A stretch of 64,000 bases of DNA, from positions 12,774,562 through 12,838,561 of the forward strand of contig OY759217.1 in assembly GCA_963662175.1 (NCBI GenBank). The letters are read 5' to 3'. This DNA comes from Aradus depressus (lineage: Eukaryota; Arthropoda; Insecta; Hemiptera; Aradidae). The first letter of the stretch is position 1. The number at the start of each line of letters is the position of its first letter. Positions 20,676 through 31,717 of this stretch are shown piece by piece. The notes below the pieces were generated by a model. It ran no database searches. It was not told the origin of the DNA and worked only from the letters and a program-made list of their open reading frames with translations. A program made the position numbers and the translations under genes.

Positions 20676-20880
20676 GGGGTAAGCGAAAAGTTAATTGATT
20701 AATTATGTCTGGGGAAGTACATTGCCGGTGATTCACTGACGACTTTTTTTCCATTTTTCTAATCACATCACGTTTCATGCGTCATTGTAAAACATAAAAT
20801 TCGGGTGAAAACATCAACATCAAAATTTTAACAAATTACATAACTTCCCCTATACTTTGGATTGCCATTGAAGTAAAAAT
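20676..20880 (+). repeat. ATACATTCATT repeat end
   Basis: GCGAAAAGTTAATTGATTAATTATG, CTGGGGAAGTACATTGCCGG and TGATTCACTGACGACTTTTTTTCC form the characteristic plus-orientation end. Confidence 0.65.
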
Positions 20881-21435
20881 CAGCAAATGTTTTTACCCTG
20901 ATTAGTTGTTCTCCTAATGAGGCAGATCCTTCTCAAATTAAATATTTAAACAAGCTAATTATTTCTAATGGTATAGGTGTAGTGGCAGGAGAGATCCTGC
21001 TCAATTCAAGGTTGGTATGAAACTAATTGTAAGTACACATGAAAAACATTATGCTAAGTATTAAGTTACAATCCTAGCAAATATATATTTCGTAGTCTCT
21101 AAATATTCCTTAAGGATAGTACTTAAATAAATAAAATAATACTTACATATCCGTAGCCTGACATATTAACCGCTCAACCTCTAAAATAGTTCATATGTGA
21201 TAGTAAGTTATTGTATATAGTAGTTATTGCTTTTGTTGTTTTTGTATGTAGAGAGAGAGAGAGTGAACCTAGCTATCCCCACCCCTTTGAGCTCTGCCAG
21301 TTGTCCTTTAACCGCTGTGCTGTGTGGGTAGAGTAAGTTTATATATTTTTTTTAAATTTTATTACTCTGTACCCTGATGCTTGAAAAATGTATACTTTTC
21401 ATTATTTGTATATTTTATTTATTCTTTCATAGATG
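20881..21435. other. Unique AT-rich sequence
   Basis: Holds a short GA microsatellite (21252-21264). Nothing else recognised. Confidence 0.4.
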
Positions 21436-21440
21436 TACCA

Positions 21441-21474
21441 CTGATGATGACGCTGTTGCGTTGAAAACCGGTTC
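21441..21474 (+). ncRNA. Hammerhead-like ribozyme motif k (best-preserved)
   Basis: CUGAUGA, extra U, five-pair stem II GACGC/GCGUU with loop UGUU, GAA, palindrome AACCGGUU, then C. All core residues of the hammerhead consensus are present apart from the extra U between core and stem II. An 8-nt palindrome in place of a stem III hairpin means stem III could form only between two molecules or two tandem copies. Confidence 0.5.
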
Positions 21475-21882
21475 TGGTCAAAATAAAACAGTGGGGAGAC
21501 AACGAATTTTATTTCTATGAGGGTCTAACATAGTTCTTTAACACAAGAATGTTATGTTTTGAAATGTTTCTAACGAGACCCTTGATACGATATGTCAACA
21601 AATATCTGAAGTTAGTTGGTGTAGATCAAGAAGTAAATAAATATTATAAAATAAATGTATATTTATTGTCCTTTATTTATTTATCTTTGTATTTATAACG
21701 ACAATAAAGTAATAATTGATTTCTTTATACAATCATAGAAACTGAAGAAAATAGATACCTACTTGTTTTGATGGGTACTAGAGGAAAACACTTTATTCCA
21801 GTTATAAGTGTATAAATAAATCAATTATTACATTATTGTCGTGAAATGCAAACAATAAAGTATAGGGAAGAGTATGATATTT

Positions 21883-21884
<2 letters not shown>
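21475..21884. other. AT-rich sequence
   Basis: 21690-21725 and 21815-21845 are partly inverted (CGACAATAAAGTAATAATTGAT and ATCAATTATTACATTATTGTCG), a small hairpin-forming repeat. No gene. Confidence 0.5.

Positions 21885-21941
<57 letters not shown>
21885..21941. repeat. AT microsatellite, ~57 bp
   Basis: Uninterrupted AT dinucleotides after TTTATT, ending at ACAC. Confidence 0.95.
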
Positions 21942-21943
<2 letters not shown>

Positions 21944-21946
<3 letters not shown>

Positions 21947-22154
21947 TAGAATCTCTTTAAGTCGAACCGCGATAAGTCGAAAACTTGAATTTTTATTTAT
22001 TTCACCTCTCTATCTCAAAATTAGTTAGAATGAATCTTAACCTCTTCAAGTTGAATCAAAATCCGCCAAAGTCGAAATCCTCCATAAGTCGAAAACTCTA
22101 TAACTCGAAATTTTTGGCGTCTCCCTTGATGTTCGACTTATAGAGGTTCTACTG
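21944..22154. mobile_element. Pogo/Tigger-type MITE, 211 bp
   Basis: TIRs CAGTAGAATCTCTTTAAGTC and the complement of GACTTATAGAGGTTCTACTG, rich in AAGTCGAA words inside, as in Tigger-like elements. TA follows on the right; the left flank is CA, probably a mutated TA. Confidence 0.75.
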
Positions 22155-22184
22155 TATATGATTTTTCTGGAATGGAGAACTATA

Positions 22185-22395
22185 AATCGAATAGTTAGTT
22201 ATTATGTGAGCGGCCTTTCATCACTCTGGTGGACATAAGCCCGTCCTAAATTTTGCCTACCTAGGTATTTTCATTCACCTAGTCCAGGGGTCTTTAACGA
22301 ATATCTGAAATCGCACAGGCTCGGGACCATCGTTGTACGAACCATCCGAAAGATGGTGGAGTACTTAAGGGTTTTTCACCCCTCAAGAAAAAAAA
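22185..22395 (-). mobile_element. SINE fragment, minus strand
   Basis: Contains AGTTAGTTATTATG, CACTCTGGTGGACATAAGCCC, CCTAAATTTTGCCTACCTAGG, GTCTTTAACGA, CACAGGCTCGGGACCATCG and CATCCGAAAGATGG. The tRNA head is missing. Confidence 0.75.
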
Positions 22396-22429
22396 AAAAT
22401 TGTTACCCATTATTTAGATGAGTAGACAT

Positions 22430-22835
22430 ATTATTACGAAATGATTGGCACATGGTGGATTGCATAAAGAAAATAAATAAAAGTTACCGGTGAATCACCG
22501 GCAATGTACGTCCCCAGAACGAATTAATCAATTAACTTTTTGCTCCCTCTCCAAAACCAGTCGACTGTTTGCGTTAATATTAAACAGTTGACTTACATAG
22601 AGCCTCCTAAATCCTTAACTAAATTTTGTGTAGATAAATCATTACATCGGCAGTTATTAAAGTTTGTGTTAAGCCTCTTAACTAATCCCCGCCTCTTCTT
22701 TGACAGAATTGGCTGAAAATTGATAGGTATGTCCTTATGGGGTTTTCGTCTCACATATAAAATTTTGTGTTGATGCATTCATTCCATCAAGGAGTATTGA
22801 CGTCTCTATAACACAATATCTATGGTCCCGGGAGG
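22430..22835 (-). repeat. ATACATTCATT dispersed repeat, minus orientation
   Basis: Begins GGTGAATCACCGGCAATGTACG, then AATTAATCAATTAACTTTTTGC, and continues with AATTGGCTGAAAATTGATAGG and GATGCATTCATTCCATC. Confidence 0.7.
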
Positions 22836-22837
22836 GA

Positions 22838-22925
22838 GTTATCTCTAACCGGGATTCGAACCCGCAAACCATGGTGAGACTATACGACCAAAGGCCTACG
22901 CTCTAGCCCGCATGGCCACCATGAA
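22838..22925 (-). other. tRNA-like sequence, minus strand
   Basis: The minus strand has a perfect B box (GGGTTCGAATCCCGG) and an A-box-like TGGCCATGCGGGCTAGAGCG about 40 nt before it. An anticodon arm cannot be placed with confidence. It differs from the SINE heads elsewhere, so it may be a tRNA pseudogene or another SINE family. Confidence 0.4.
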
Positions 22926-23545
22926 TTTGGGATTCTTAAACTTCTCTTGTATGATAGTTGATATTTGTTGGTTTGGCAATATTCATGACTTGGTTACTCC
23001 TCTCCCCCATTGACTTGAGACTTCAGGCTTATCGAAGATCAAAGTAGACTAAACTATCTACTTTTCACTGTTTTTAGGGTTATATTTGACTTTTTTTTTG
23101 TCGGTTTTATGTTTATTTTTAAATTATTTATTTTTTGTTAAAATTATTATTCAAGAAATAAATATTAACTGCACATAATTCAATCCACAAATTTACACGA
23201 CAGGACATAATGAATCCGAATATCTATTTATGCATATAAATATCTAAAAAAAAAATCTGAATCCCAGCCAAGAATTAGGTAATAAATCACTGAATATTTT
23301 CAAGTAGGTCAACCGTAAAATCAAACACACTCTTCCAATTATTTATATCAACTAACATTTTTTTAGAAAAATAAATAAATAATCTATGATATTATAACAA
23401 TAATTTAGTATTATTTCAGATATTGTTTACCCAAATATATTTAAGAGGGAAGAGCCAATATTTACATTCTATGTAGATTGAATTTTTCTATTCAGGTAAT
23501 ACTAAATCGAAATATCTTGAAAAATTTAGGTCATGACTTGGTTAA
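22926..23545. other. AT-rich unique sequence
   Basis: No repeat, frame or RNA feature recognised. Confidence 0.45.
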
Positions 23546-23552
23546 TAGGTTA

Positions 23553-23720
23553 AAGGGCACCGGTAGTTCAGAGGTAGAGCGCTTGTCTACTGGGCTAAAG
23601 ATCGCGGGTTCGAAACCCGGCCGAGGCTCTTAGGTTTTTTTATCAGGCAGGTGAAAACAAGCACGCCCTCCTTTGGATGAGACGTTAAGCGATGGTCCCT
23701 GGGTAGGTTAAATTTAGGAC
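23553..23720 (+). mobile_element. SINE, plus strand, 3'-truncated
   Basis: Head GGCACCGGTAGTTCAGAGGTAG with A box, B box GGGTTCGAAACCC, then the CCTTTGGATGAGACGTTAAGCG domain, jumping to AGGTTAAATTTAGGACTCCCAC, so the middle is deleted. Confidence 0.8.
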
Positions 23721-24013
23721 TCCCACTATATTTATATATTTTTTTTCTTTATTTATACACAAATAAACAGTTTTAGGCCATTTCCCCCGACGACTAGGCG
23801 AACGGGTGTCGTGGCCTCCACCGAAGGTCGGCAACCCTAAAATAATATTACATCGGCAGTTATTGTTGTTGTCGTGTAAAGCCCCCCCACCCATCCTCTA
23901 ATCCATCCCTTTTCTTTAACCGATTTGGCTGCAAATCAATACACACCGAGGTCACATACACACAGACAAAGAGTATTTCCCCGGCTACACGAAGTATAGG
24001 TCATTAAATCTAA
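23721..24013. other. Repeat scraps
   Basis: 23840-24010 contains ATTACATCGGCAGTTATTG, CGATTTGGCTGCAAATCAAT and CGGCTACACGAAGTATAGG, pieces of the ATACATTCATT repeat. The rest is unique. Confidence 0.45.
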
Positions 24014-24424
24014 ATGGATAGATTTACGATGAACGAGAGAGTGGGAAGTTGGCAGTTCGCGAAGTGTCTATGGAAGAGCCTATCTTGCATCGACCGGGTC
24101 GGGCTAGACCAGACGGCGACCCTGCGACCCGCCGATTTAAACATCCTGTCCATTTATATACATATATCGACCGTTCTTTTCCACAACCCCCACTTTTTTC
24201 CTAGATTAGGGATACGGAAACAGTACATCTTATTATTAGCTCCATACTTTCCATTCGATTTTTTTGCTTCTCATATCAGTAACAAAAATATATCTCTCAG
24301 TACGCTTCATAGGGAGAACCCAGCTGGCGCAAATAGGAGAAAAATAGGCGGAGCTAAACTTCATTGCTGCAAACATAAGGCATTTACCAATTATTTATTT
24401 ATGAATATGGGAAAATATACATGA
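24014..24424 (+). CDS. 136-codon open frame, no recognised domain
   Basis: The frame begins MDRFTMNERVGSWQFAKCLW and is locally richer in GC than its surroundings (24080-24150). It has mixed composition, one hydrophobic stretch (LLLAPYFPFDFFASHI, about residues 71-86) and ends MNMGKYT. It has no clear splice context and matches none of the transposon families here. With ~64 kb of two-strand sequence, one or two random frames of this size are expected, so it may be chance. No function can be offered. Confidence 0.2.
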   Translation: MDRFTMNERVGSWQFAKCLWKSLSCIDRVGLDQTATLRPADLNILSIYIHISTVLFHNPHFFPRLGIRKQYILLLAPYFPFDFFASHISNKNISLSTLHRENPAGANRRKIGGAKLHCCKHKAFTNYLFMNMGKYT

Positions 24425-24529
24425 GAATATCCTGTAGCAATAATAAACAATAACATTCGAATTTTAAAATTATTATTGATTTATTTTTCTCTTTGAAAAC
24501 AATTGTTATTCTCTGTCTCATGCCAATTG

Positions 24530-24900
24530 ATTATCAGCCAAATCGACCAAAGAGAAGGGGAGGATTAAAAAACTCGAATAACTGAATGTATTGACACGAA
24601 TTTTCATATGTGAATTCAAAGCCCTGTAAGGACGACACATATTGATTTTCCGCAAAATCGGCGAAGCGAAGAGGAACTCGACTCAAATATCCTAACAACA
24701 GCGGATATAATGAATTTATCGACACAAATGTTAATACAAGGATTCAGTAACCATTATGTAAGTCAAATATTAAGTTTCAGACCAAGCAGTCGATTGGCTT
24801 TGGAGGGAGAGCGAAAACTTAATTGATTATTTCTTGCTGGGGAAGTACATAGACAGTGATTCACAGACGACTTATTTGTATTTCAACCTTTGATATATTA
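24530..24900 (+). repeat. ATACATTCATT dispersed repeat, plus orientation
   Basis: Runs from CAGCCAAATCGACCAAAG through GAATTCAAAGCCCTGTAAGG, CGAAGAGGAACTCGACTC, to the GGGGAAGTACATAGACAGTGATTCAC end. Two head-to-tail modules are visible ~130-150 bp apart. Confidence 0.7.
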
Positions 24901-25370
24901 CTATAATAGGTACTTAATAAATTAATTATGTATCAAATTATTAACCGTTATCTCAGATAAATATGGTAAGAACAATGTAAATGGTAAAACCATATAAATA
25001 AATAGATCCTGCAATATTTTTTAAGGGATGGTTGAACCAAGTAAGAAAAGAAAAGAAACACAATTTTGCTCCTCGGATATAAACAGAAAATGTTTTCAAG
25101 ATACTTTTTTTGGAGACAGAATACAATAGATAAATAAAGTAAGATGTCCACCAGAGTGACGAAAGAGCGCTCTGGTAGTAGGCGATGTCAGTTAAAGCCC
25201 GGCCATGAGTCATAATAACTAAACTAAGTAAGGGCTTTATAGTTCCTCATTCTGCCGCCAGAGTATAAAGGATTGTACCTGTGAAGTCATCAAAGTTCTG
25301 GTTACTTCTCCATTATTTACATATTACGTATCAAAAAAAGGTATACTTATAAACTATAAATATATATATT
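24901..25370. other. AT-rich sequence with SINE 3' fragment
   Basis: 25143-25225 is the 3' end of a SINE (GTCCACCAGAGTGACGAAAG, AGCCCGGCCATGAGTCATAA). The rest is unique. Confidence 0.6.
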
Positions 25371-25956
25371 GTAAGCTTACAATACCCCAACAAATCTTCT
25401 CACTCAAGATCCTAACTTCTATCTGGCCAATATTCCAATTGTTAAGCTCACAATACCCCAACAAATCTTCTCACTCAAGATCCTGACTTCTATCCGGCTA
25501 ATATTGCAATTGTTAAGCTTACAATACCCCAACAAATCTTCTCACTCAAGATCCTGACTTCTATCTGGCCAAAATTCCAATTGTTAAGCTTACAATACCC
25601 CAACAAATCTTCTCACTCAAGATCCTGACTTCTATCTGGCCAATATTCCAATTGTTGAGCTTACAATACCCCAACAAATCTTCTCACTCAAGATCCTGAC
25701 TTCTATCTGGCCAATATTCCAATTGTTAAGCTTACAATACCCCAACAAATCTTCTCACTCAAGATCCTGACTTCTATCCGGCTAATATTGCAATTGTTAA
25801 GCTTACAATACCCCAACAAATCTTCTCACTCAAGATCCTGACTTCTATCTGGCCAATATTCCAATTGTTAAGCTTACAATACCCCAACAAATCTTCTCAC
25901 TCAAGATCCTGACTTCTATCTAGCCAATATTCCAATTGTTAAGCTCACAATACCCG
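25371..25956. repeat. 71-bp tandem repeat, about 8 copies
   Basis: AATACCCCAACAAATCTTCT recurs every 71 bp (25381, 25452, 25523 and onward to 25878). Copies differ mainly at two spots (CTGGCCAATATTCC versus CCGGCTAATATTGC), giving two sub-types that alternate irregularly. No coding content. Confidence 0.95.
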
Positions 25957-27600
25957 AATAATCTACTTTCTAACTCTAACCTAAATTGACCCCTTAAATT
26001 ACAATTTCGAACGAACAAAACGATACAGCTATTAAAAACAAATATTTGTTCAGGTTCTAAATAGGCCACAGACATGACAGCTTGTTTTGATTTTTTCTTC
26101 TGACGTCCTTGGACTTTTTTTTTTTTTTTTTTTTTTTTGTTTAAATAAACAAAAACAAAGAACTTGTTCAACTTTTATATTGCATAATCCACAAAAACAT
26201 TTATTTATAATATTATAATGTACTTTTTCAAGTTTAAACAATATGTCATATATCGAAATAAAATGTTCAGTACGTAAAAATCCAGATATATTGTAATGGT
26301 CTGTAGTAAGGGGTACCTAAAATAAAAAAAAATAAAACAATTAATTAATTATTATTTAATTTTGAAGTGAGAAGGCTTCGGCATAAGGGGTAACGCCATT
26401 TTGAAATATAATAGAAAATGAAAATAGAAAAAATATGTACCGCTCCACCCAATGACCAATCTGAACCGCACCACGACCCCTCTACAAGTAATTTATGTCT
26501 CCCCTGTTATTTAAAATATAAATTATATATAATAGAGAAAATAAAATATTGTTATCACTATCAATTATCAAAGTACCCTAAATTAACAACTGTTACAATA
26601 TGTTATAATATAATAGAAATATTATAATTTTTTTTCCTTCTAATTTCTATATCCCAAACATTTAAAAAATCCAGTGATTGGGGAACAGGACTATTCCTAC
26701 TCTACTATAACTATTATTATTATTTCATTGTACCTATATTTATATATTTTTTCTCATTAATTTTTTTTTACTATTACATATTCATCCTAAAAATTATTAT
26801 TATCAACCTTGTTAATAAAGTGCAAGTGCAATTTAACTATGCCGAGTATCCAAATGTGAGTTAACTGCATATTTAATACTTAATTTAAACGTTAAATTAT
26901 CTTTATTTATTTATATATATATATATATAAAAGATAGTTTAATGTTTTGCAGAAACATTTATAATGGGAAAGGTTGAATTCCTGTAACTGGAACTACACA
27001 TTTTGTTAAAAACTTTCAACCGGAATTTGGTTTCGATTCCCTTGGCCGTTCGATCGGAATCGTGTTAACTGACGAACTTCTTTCAAAAATACAGTTTTTT
27101 TGTATTCCGGGAACCTAAAGAAGTGAAAATATAAAAAAATTACGAAAAGGTAATTTTGAACTAAATTAGTCGGCACCATTCTCTAGACTACGCATGCGAG
27201 GGACTCCGCAAGTTTCAGTGAAACCAAAAACCATCAAAAAGTTTTGATATTTTTCAATTAAAATACTCGAAGGGCGGTATTCAAAATTGTTATTTCAAGC
27301 TGATTGTCTTCAGCTGTTTACTGCTCTTTACAACTCACTATTACCTTGAAGTATCGACTCTGAATCAGGACCCCTTTTCAATGAATGAAGTATCAAAATA
27401 GATAAATGTAAATAAATATCGATACTTTTGATATATGTACCAAGGAACAGATCGATTTGTGGGACTGATCACCATGTTTCAGAGCAATGCTGTGAAAACA
27501 GTGACTCTGAAAAAGCTAGGTTGAAGATAAAAGGAGGTCTCAACACTTGTTGCAGAGCTGCAACAAGTAGCAGCTAAGAAGCTCAGTGAGCAGGATGGAG
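25957..27600. other. AT-rich, largely unique stretch
   Basis: Contains a T24 run (26115-26138) and short AT microsatellites (26910-26926). 27000-27240 is unique and less AT-rich. Frame STLVAELQQVAAKKLSEQ near 27540-27600 looks protein-like but is short and stopped on both sides. No gene is called. Confidence 0.4.
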
Positions 27601-27610
27601 ACGAGTAGAC

Positions 27611-27730
27611 TGGTCTCCGGAACAGCGGAGTGGTCTCCGGAACAGCGGAGTGGTCTCCGGAACAGCGGAGTGGTCTCCGGAACAGCGGAGTGGTCTCCGG
27701 AACAGCGGAGTGGTCTCCGGAACAGCGGAG
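27611..27730. repeat. 20-bp minisatellite, six copies
   Basis: TGGTCTCCGGAACAGCGGAG repeated six times without a mismatch. Because 20 is not a multiple of 3, frames on both strands translate to a 20-residue repeat; these are by-products. Confidence 0.97.
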
Positions 27731-27784
27731 AGCAACAAAACATCCCTGAATCACCACACATTTACCTCCACATAGCCAATTAAT

Positions 27785-27980
27785 TGCAATTAACTAAACA
27801 CTTAATTTCCCTCTAAATCCTTCACCCCTTTCAACGAATTGACTGAAAATCAATGTGTATTATTCAGAGACTTCTGAATCCTCATACGAAATTTCTTATT
27901 GATGCATTCAATGCATCGATAGTTATTACCATGTTTTGTTAAGTCCCTCTTCCATCGATAATACTTAAAGACTAATAATA
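27785..27980 (-). repeat. ATACATTCATT repeat, fragment
   Basis: CAACGAATTGACTGAAAATCAATGTGTATT and TTGATGCATTCAATGCATCGATAGTTATT match the minus orientation. Confidence 0.6.
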
Positions 27981-28007
27981 ACAAATATAGTTAATAAATG
28001 AGTAAAA

Positions 28008-28312
28008 TTATTTAGTTATTGTGACTCACGACCAGGTATTAACTAGAAGGTCACATGGTCTACTACCAGAGCGCCCTTTCGTCACTCTGGTGGATCTGAA
28101 CCCAACTCTACTATGGGAGTCCTAAATTTTGCTTACCCTAAATTTTTATTCACCAAGAGTAGGGGTCTTTAACGAGTACCTGACATCGTACAGGCTTGGG
28201 AGCATCGCTTAACGATGACGTGCTTAAGTTTATTTTACCTCCCAGAGAAAATAAACTAAAGGCCTCGGCCGGGTTTCGAACCCACGATCTTATCAGTAGA
28301 CAATCAGGTCTA
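28008..28312 (-). mobile_element. SINE, minus strand, nearly full length
   Basis: TAGTTATTGTGACTCACGACCAGG, CTACCAGAGCGCCCTTTCGTCAC, GTCTTTAACGAGTACCTGAC, a degraded ACGATGACGTGCTTAAG core and GGCCGGGTTTCGAACCC (B box). Confidence 0.85.
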
Positions 28313-28319
28313 ATTCCAC

Positions 28320-28800
28320 AAAAAAAAGTTTTTGGGCAGTTATGTAATCGGTCAAAAGTTTGATGGGGAGTTTCACACGGAGAAAACTATATTGTTGCGG
28401 CAAGAAGATATCCTCTTGACATTATCTTTTTACAGAATTTAAATTAAAAAACATTCCTCATACTTTGCATAGCTTGGGTATTGTCTCTGACTCTATTGTC
28501 ATCGAGAGAATCACCGACTGGTGTCTACTATAGCCTTTCACCTACTGGTGTCTACTACTATTCCCTATCACCTAGCGGTGTCTACTATACCCTATAACCG
28601 ACACAAATTACAGAATAAAACTTTTTTGCCGCAAGAAGAAATTTGCTTTGCCGCAAGAACATTTTTTTTGCCACAAGAATATTATTCTTGCCCCAGAAAT
28701 ATATTTTTCCACCCCTGGCTCCAAATTTGAAAAAAAAAAAAAAAAGTCTCTGCCTATGCGTCTGTGTACTTAGTGTGTGTCTGTGAACACGATAATTCCA
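28320..28800 (+). repeat. Dispersed repeat Y, with short internal repeats
   Basis: Contains three ~29-bp units of the type CACC..TGGTGTCTACTA (28512-28590) and several TTGCCGCAAGAA words (28628-28690). An inverted copy lies at 54720-55160. 28320-28440 and 28745-28800 are ATACATTCATT repeat ends. Confidence 0.7.
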
Positions 28801-28817
28801 AACATGAATGCACCTAT

Positions 28818-29125
28818 TGAGTTAGTTATTATGACTCATGCCATCATGGGCTTTAACTATGAGGTCATATCGCCGACTACCAGAGCGCTCTTTCGTCACT
28901 CTGGTGGACCTGAACCCAACTCTAATATGGGAGTCCTAAATTTTGTTTACCCTAAATTTTTATTCATTAATGGTAGGGGTTCTTTAACGAGTACCTGACA
29001 TCACTTAACGTAACTTAAGGACGGCGTTCTGAAGATTTCTTTACTTCCCAGATAACAAACCTAAGTGCCTTGGCTGGGTTTCGAACCCGAGATCTTGAGT
29101 CTCAGCCGGCAAGCACACTACCTCA
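28818..29125 (-). mobile_element. SINE, minus strand
   Basis: GAGTTAGTTATTATGACTCATG, CTACCAGAGCGCTCTTTCGTC, CCTAAATTTTGTTTACCC and the head GGCTGGGTTTCGAACCC. Confidence 0.85.
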
Positions 29126-29536
29126 GATTCAGAACTTTTCTTCTTCCTATAAATTTTTAATAGGTAATACTTGAGTTGGCGTAATCCGAAACCGGTACAC
29201 ATTATGTATATATTTTACTTGAATTAGACAATATAAAAGTTCTTTGTTTTTATTTATTTTATTAGTTTTTTCAATATGTCGACATAGATCGCAGAAATAT
29301 ATTCTAACATTTATAATTTTTTATTAAAAACCTATTTTACAATATATGTGAGAAATAAAAATGCCTAAGGCGGTGAATATCAACAAATGAACCACTGACA
29401 TTACGTATGATGATATGCTAATGGGAGGCATGATTTCTCGATGAGAAAGTCCCAGACATCCAGGTCACTTCTAATTCTAAGGTCATTGGGTTAATCCCCG
29501 AAGAAATGGGTGAGAGGAAGGTGATCCTAGCGGCGG
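29126..29536. other. AT-rich unique sequence
   Basis: No feature recognised. Confidence 0.45.
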
Positions 29537-29869
29537 ATGAAAGAGGATCCAGGGAGAAGATTAGGTCAAGGAGGTAGGGCGAGAGTTGTACAGAGGCAGG
29601 AAGAGTTTTATAGGGGTATGATAAGTAATTTACAGAGAGGAAACGGTAAAGAGTTGTATAGAGGTAAGTTAAGAGTTGTACAGAGGCAGGAAGAGTTTTA
29701 TAGGGGTACGATAAGTAATTTACAGGGTGGAAACGGTAAAGAGTTGTACAGAGGTAAGTTAAGAGTTGTACAAAAGCAGGAAGAGTTTTATAGGGGTACG
29801 ATAAGTAATTTACAGGGAGGATACGGTAAAGAGTTGTACAGAGGTGAGAGCGCAAGAGTGTTTTATTAG
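29537..29869 (+). repeat. 90-bp tandem repeat with a 110-codon open frame
   Basis: GAGTTGTACAGAGGCAGGAA-type units start at 29583, 29673 and 29763. Since 90 is a multiple of 3, the plus frame 29537-29869 stays open and gives a 30-residue repeat (RVVQRQEEFYRGTISNLQ...). The minus frame 29418-29855 is also open over the same repeat. Being open on both strands argues that neither is a gene. Confidence 0.85.
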
Positions 29870-30290
29870 GAGGTATGGCAGGAATACAAAAGCAGAGAGT
29901 GAGTTATATGGAGGGAAGATAAGAGTTCTAAAGAAGTGGGGCATGAGTTTTACAGAGATAGGGTAAGAGTTTAACAGAGATAGGGTAAGAGTGGTTCAGA
30001 GATAAGGCATGAGTTGTATAAAGATAATGACGCAAGAGTTTTACAGAGAATCAGGCAAGAGTTTTACAGAGGTAGAGTAAGTGTTTTTTTTATAAGGAGG
30101 TATAGAGTACAAAGGCAGGGCAAGTGATTTATATGAAGGGAGGACAAGAGTTTAACAGGAAGATGGGCCAAGAGTTTAACAGAGGTAGGGCAAGAGTTTA
30201 ACAGAGATAGGACAAGAGTTTTACAGATGTAGGGTGAGTGTTTTATAAGGAGGTACGGCAAGAGTACAAAGGCTGATACTGATACAAACA
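29870..30290. repeat. Degenerate continuation of the 90-bp repeat
   Basis: Words GGCAAGAGTT, TTTACAGAGATAGG and AGAGTTTAACAG recur irregularly, showing shared origin with the array to the left. Confidence 0.65.
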
Positions 30291-30940
30291 TGGAAAAAGG
30301 AAAACCTTATTTACCGATTTATTGATAATGTTCGTACGTTTTGAGCTAAGGGACTACTATCCTGAACGCCACATCTCGGCTTTTAGTGAACTTGGACGAC
30401 CGTTGCTCAAATTGAAGAAAACACTAACACAATCTGTATCTCATTTAAAATGAGGAATTCGAAAGAGAAACTCAAAATTATGAATTTTGTGAAAATTCGC
30501 ATTTTTCCCATTTTCAAGACTTGGGGTTATTGCGCGAACGGTCTTACCAACCGGTTAAGTGCATAAATTGATTTCTATAGAAATCCACTAAAACAATTCA
30601 CTGTTCTGTGGAGGGAGAGAGGCAGGAGACAACGTGGACAGAAGGAGAAACGGCGGGGGCGGTTGTAACCAAGGCAACCGAGTCCCGCCAGAACTGACGT
30701 TGTAATTGGAGTACAATGTATAGACGGGAGGGGGGGCTAATGGAGAGAGGGCTTTGTGTGGGTCCACAAAGGTAGCCGAGGGCCGGGGGCCCAGGTAGAA
30801 ATATGGGGCCCAGGTGCAACTGGACAAAGTATCTAGCTCTAACATGGGGTAGGTCAAAACCTAACCCAAAGATTCGCATACAGGTCAAGTATCTAAAAGT
30901 CAGAAATATAAAAAAATAAAAGTATCTATCGTGACGTGGT
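30291..30940. other. Unique sequence, GC-rich in 30600-30860
   Basis: GC-richer stretch with GGCGGGGGCGG (30652) and GGGCCGGGGGCCC (30781). Two overlapping minus-strand frames of 89-96 codons exist here but are proline/serine-rich and without a motif; I do not call them genes. Confidence 0.4.
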
Positions 30941-30944
30941 TACA

Positions 30945-31717
30945 ACTGAACTTTCTTATACCAACCATGTTTTCACAGATCACTCTCCCCTCATTTCTCC
31001 TTTGCCAAATTCATTTCAAACTGGCATTACAGATTCAGAAAATAAAGTATTTTCAGCAGTTTTCTTTGTTTCATTGCAAAGCGAAATTTTGGCAGTCTTT
31101 CACACAATGCTGCCAGTTTGAGATTGACCTGAAAAAAACATGATTGGTATAAAAAAGTCCTGTTATGGCCACATCACATATTTATTTTCACTAAAAAACT
31201 AACAACAATAAAAACATATTTTAAAATGATTACTCTTCGTTGTATTTAAAAATATTACTTGGAAAATTTTCGTATAAATTTTGCTTTGGGGCACCATAAC
31301 TTTCCTTGCATTTATCCTACCTCAAAGTGAAGGGTATTTGGTAGTTGAAAATTTTCAATCATCATTTTTGGTAAGGGTAATTTTTACGATAGAAATGGCC
31401 GTTTTTCGCATAACTCAAAGGAATGTCTCGTAAATTGATTTCATGTAAAATGTACCTTTTAACATTGTCTACAACCTTTACTTGGAGATAGTTTTGATAT
31501 AGAAATATTCACGGTATCTCGTAAAATGTACTTAGGCCCCAAAGTACAGTGCTATTCATTTTCCTCTGATTTACACCAAAATTTAAACTCATCTTTAATT
31601 CAAGTTCACACGTTTTTTGGAGTGAGATCTCTCACAGTTCCATTCACACTAGTTGACGAAGGGATTACACACTGATGTCGAAGGGTATAATGAACTAGCC
31701 AGCAAAGCCGGCCACCC
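30945..31717 (+). repeat. Repeat X, copy A
   Basis: A short inverted part (CTTTCTTATACCAACCATG, 30952) precedes the main unit, which runs from CAATGCTGCCAGTTTGAGA (31107) to GATGTCGAAGGGTATAATG...GGCCACCCA. No open frame. Confidence 0.8.

Noticed and set aside
21846..22028. Frame with many IY residues
   Set aside because: Translation of the AT microsatellite.
25371..25956. Regular repeats that look like a CRISPR array
   Set aside because: The units are contiguous 71-bp copies with no variable spacers, in a eukaryotic context. It is a minisatellite.
27479..27783. Several 65-92-codon frames on both strands
   Set aside because: All are translations of the 20-bp minisatellite, open in several frames at once.
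29418..29869. 145-codon minus frame and 110-codon plus frame over the same DNA
   Set aside because: Both follow from the 90-bp period; neither has a motif or start context.
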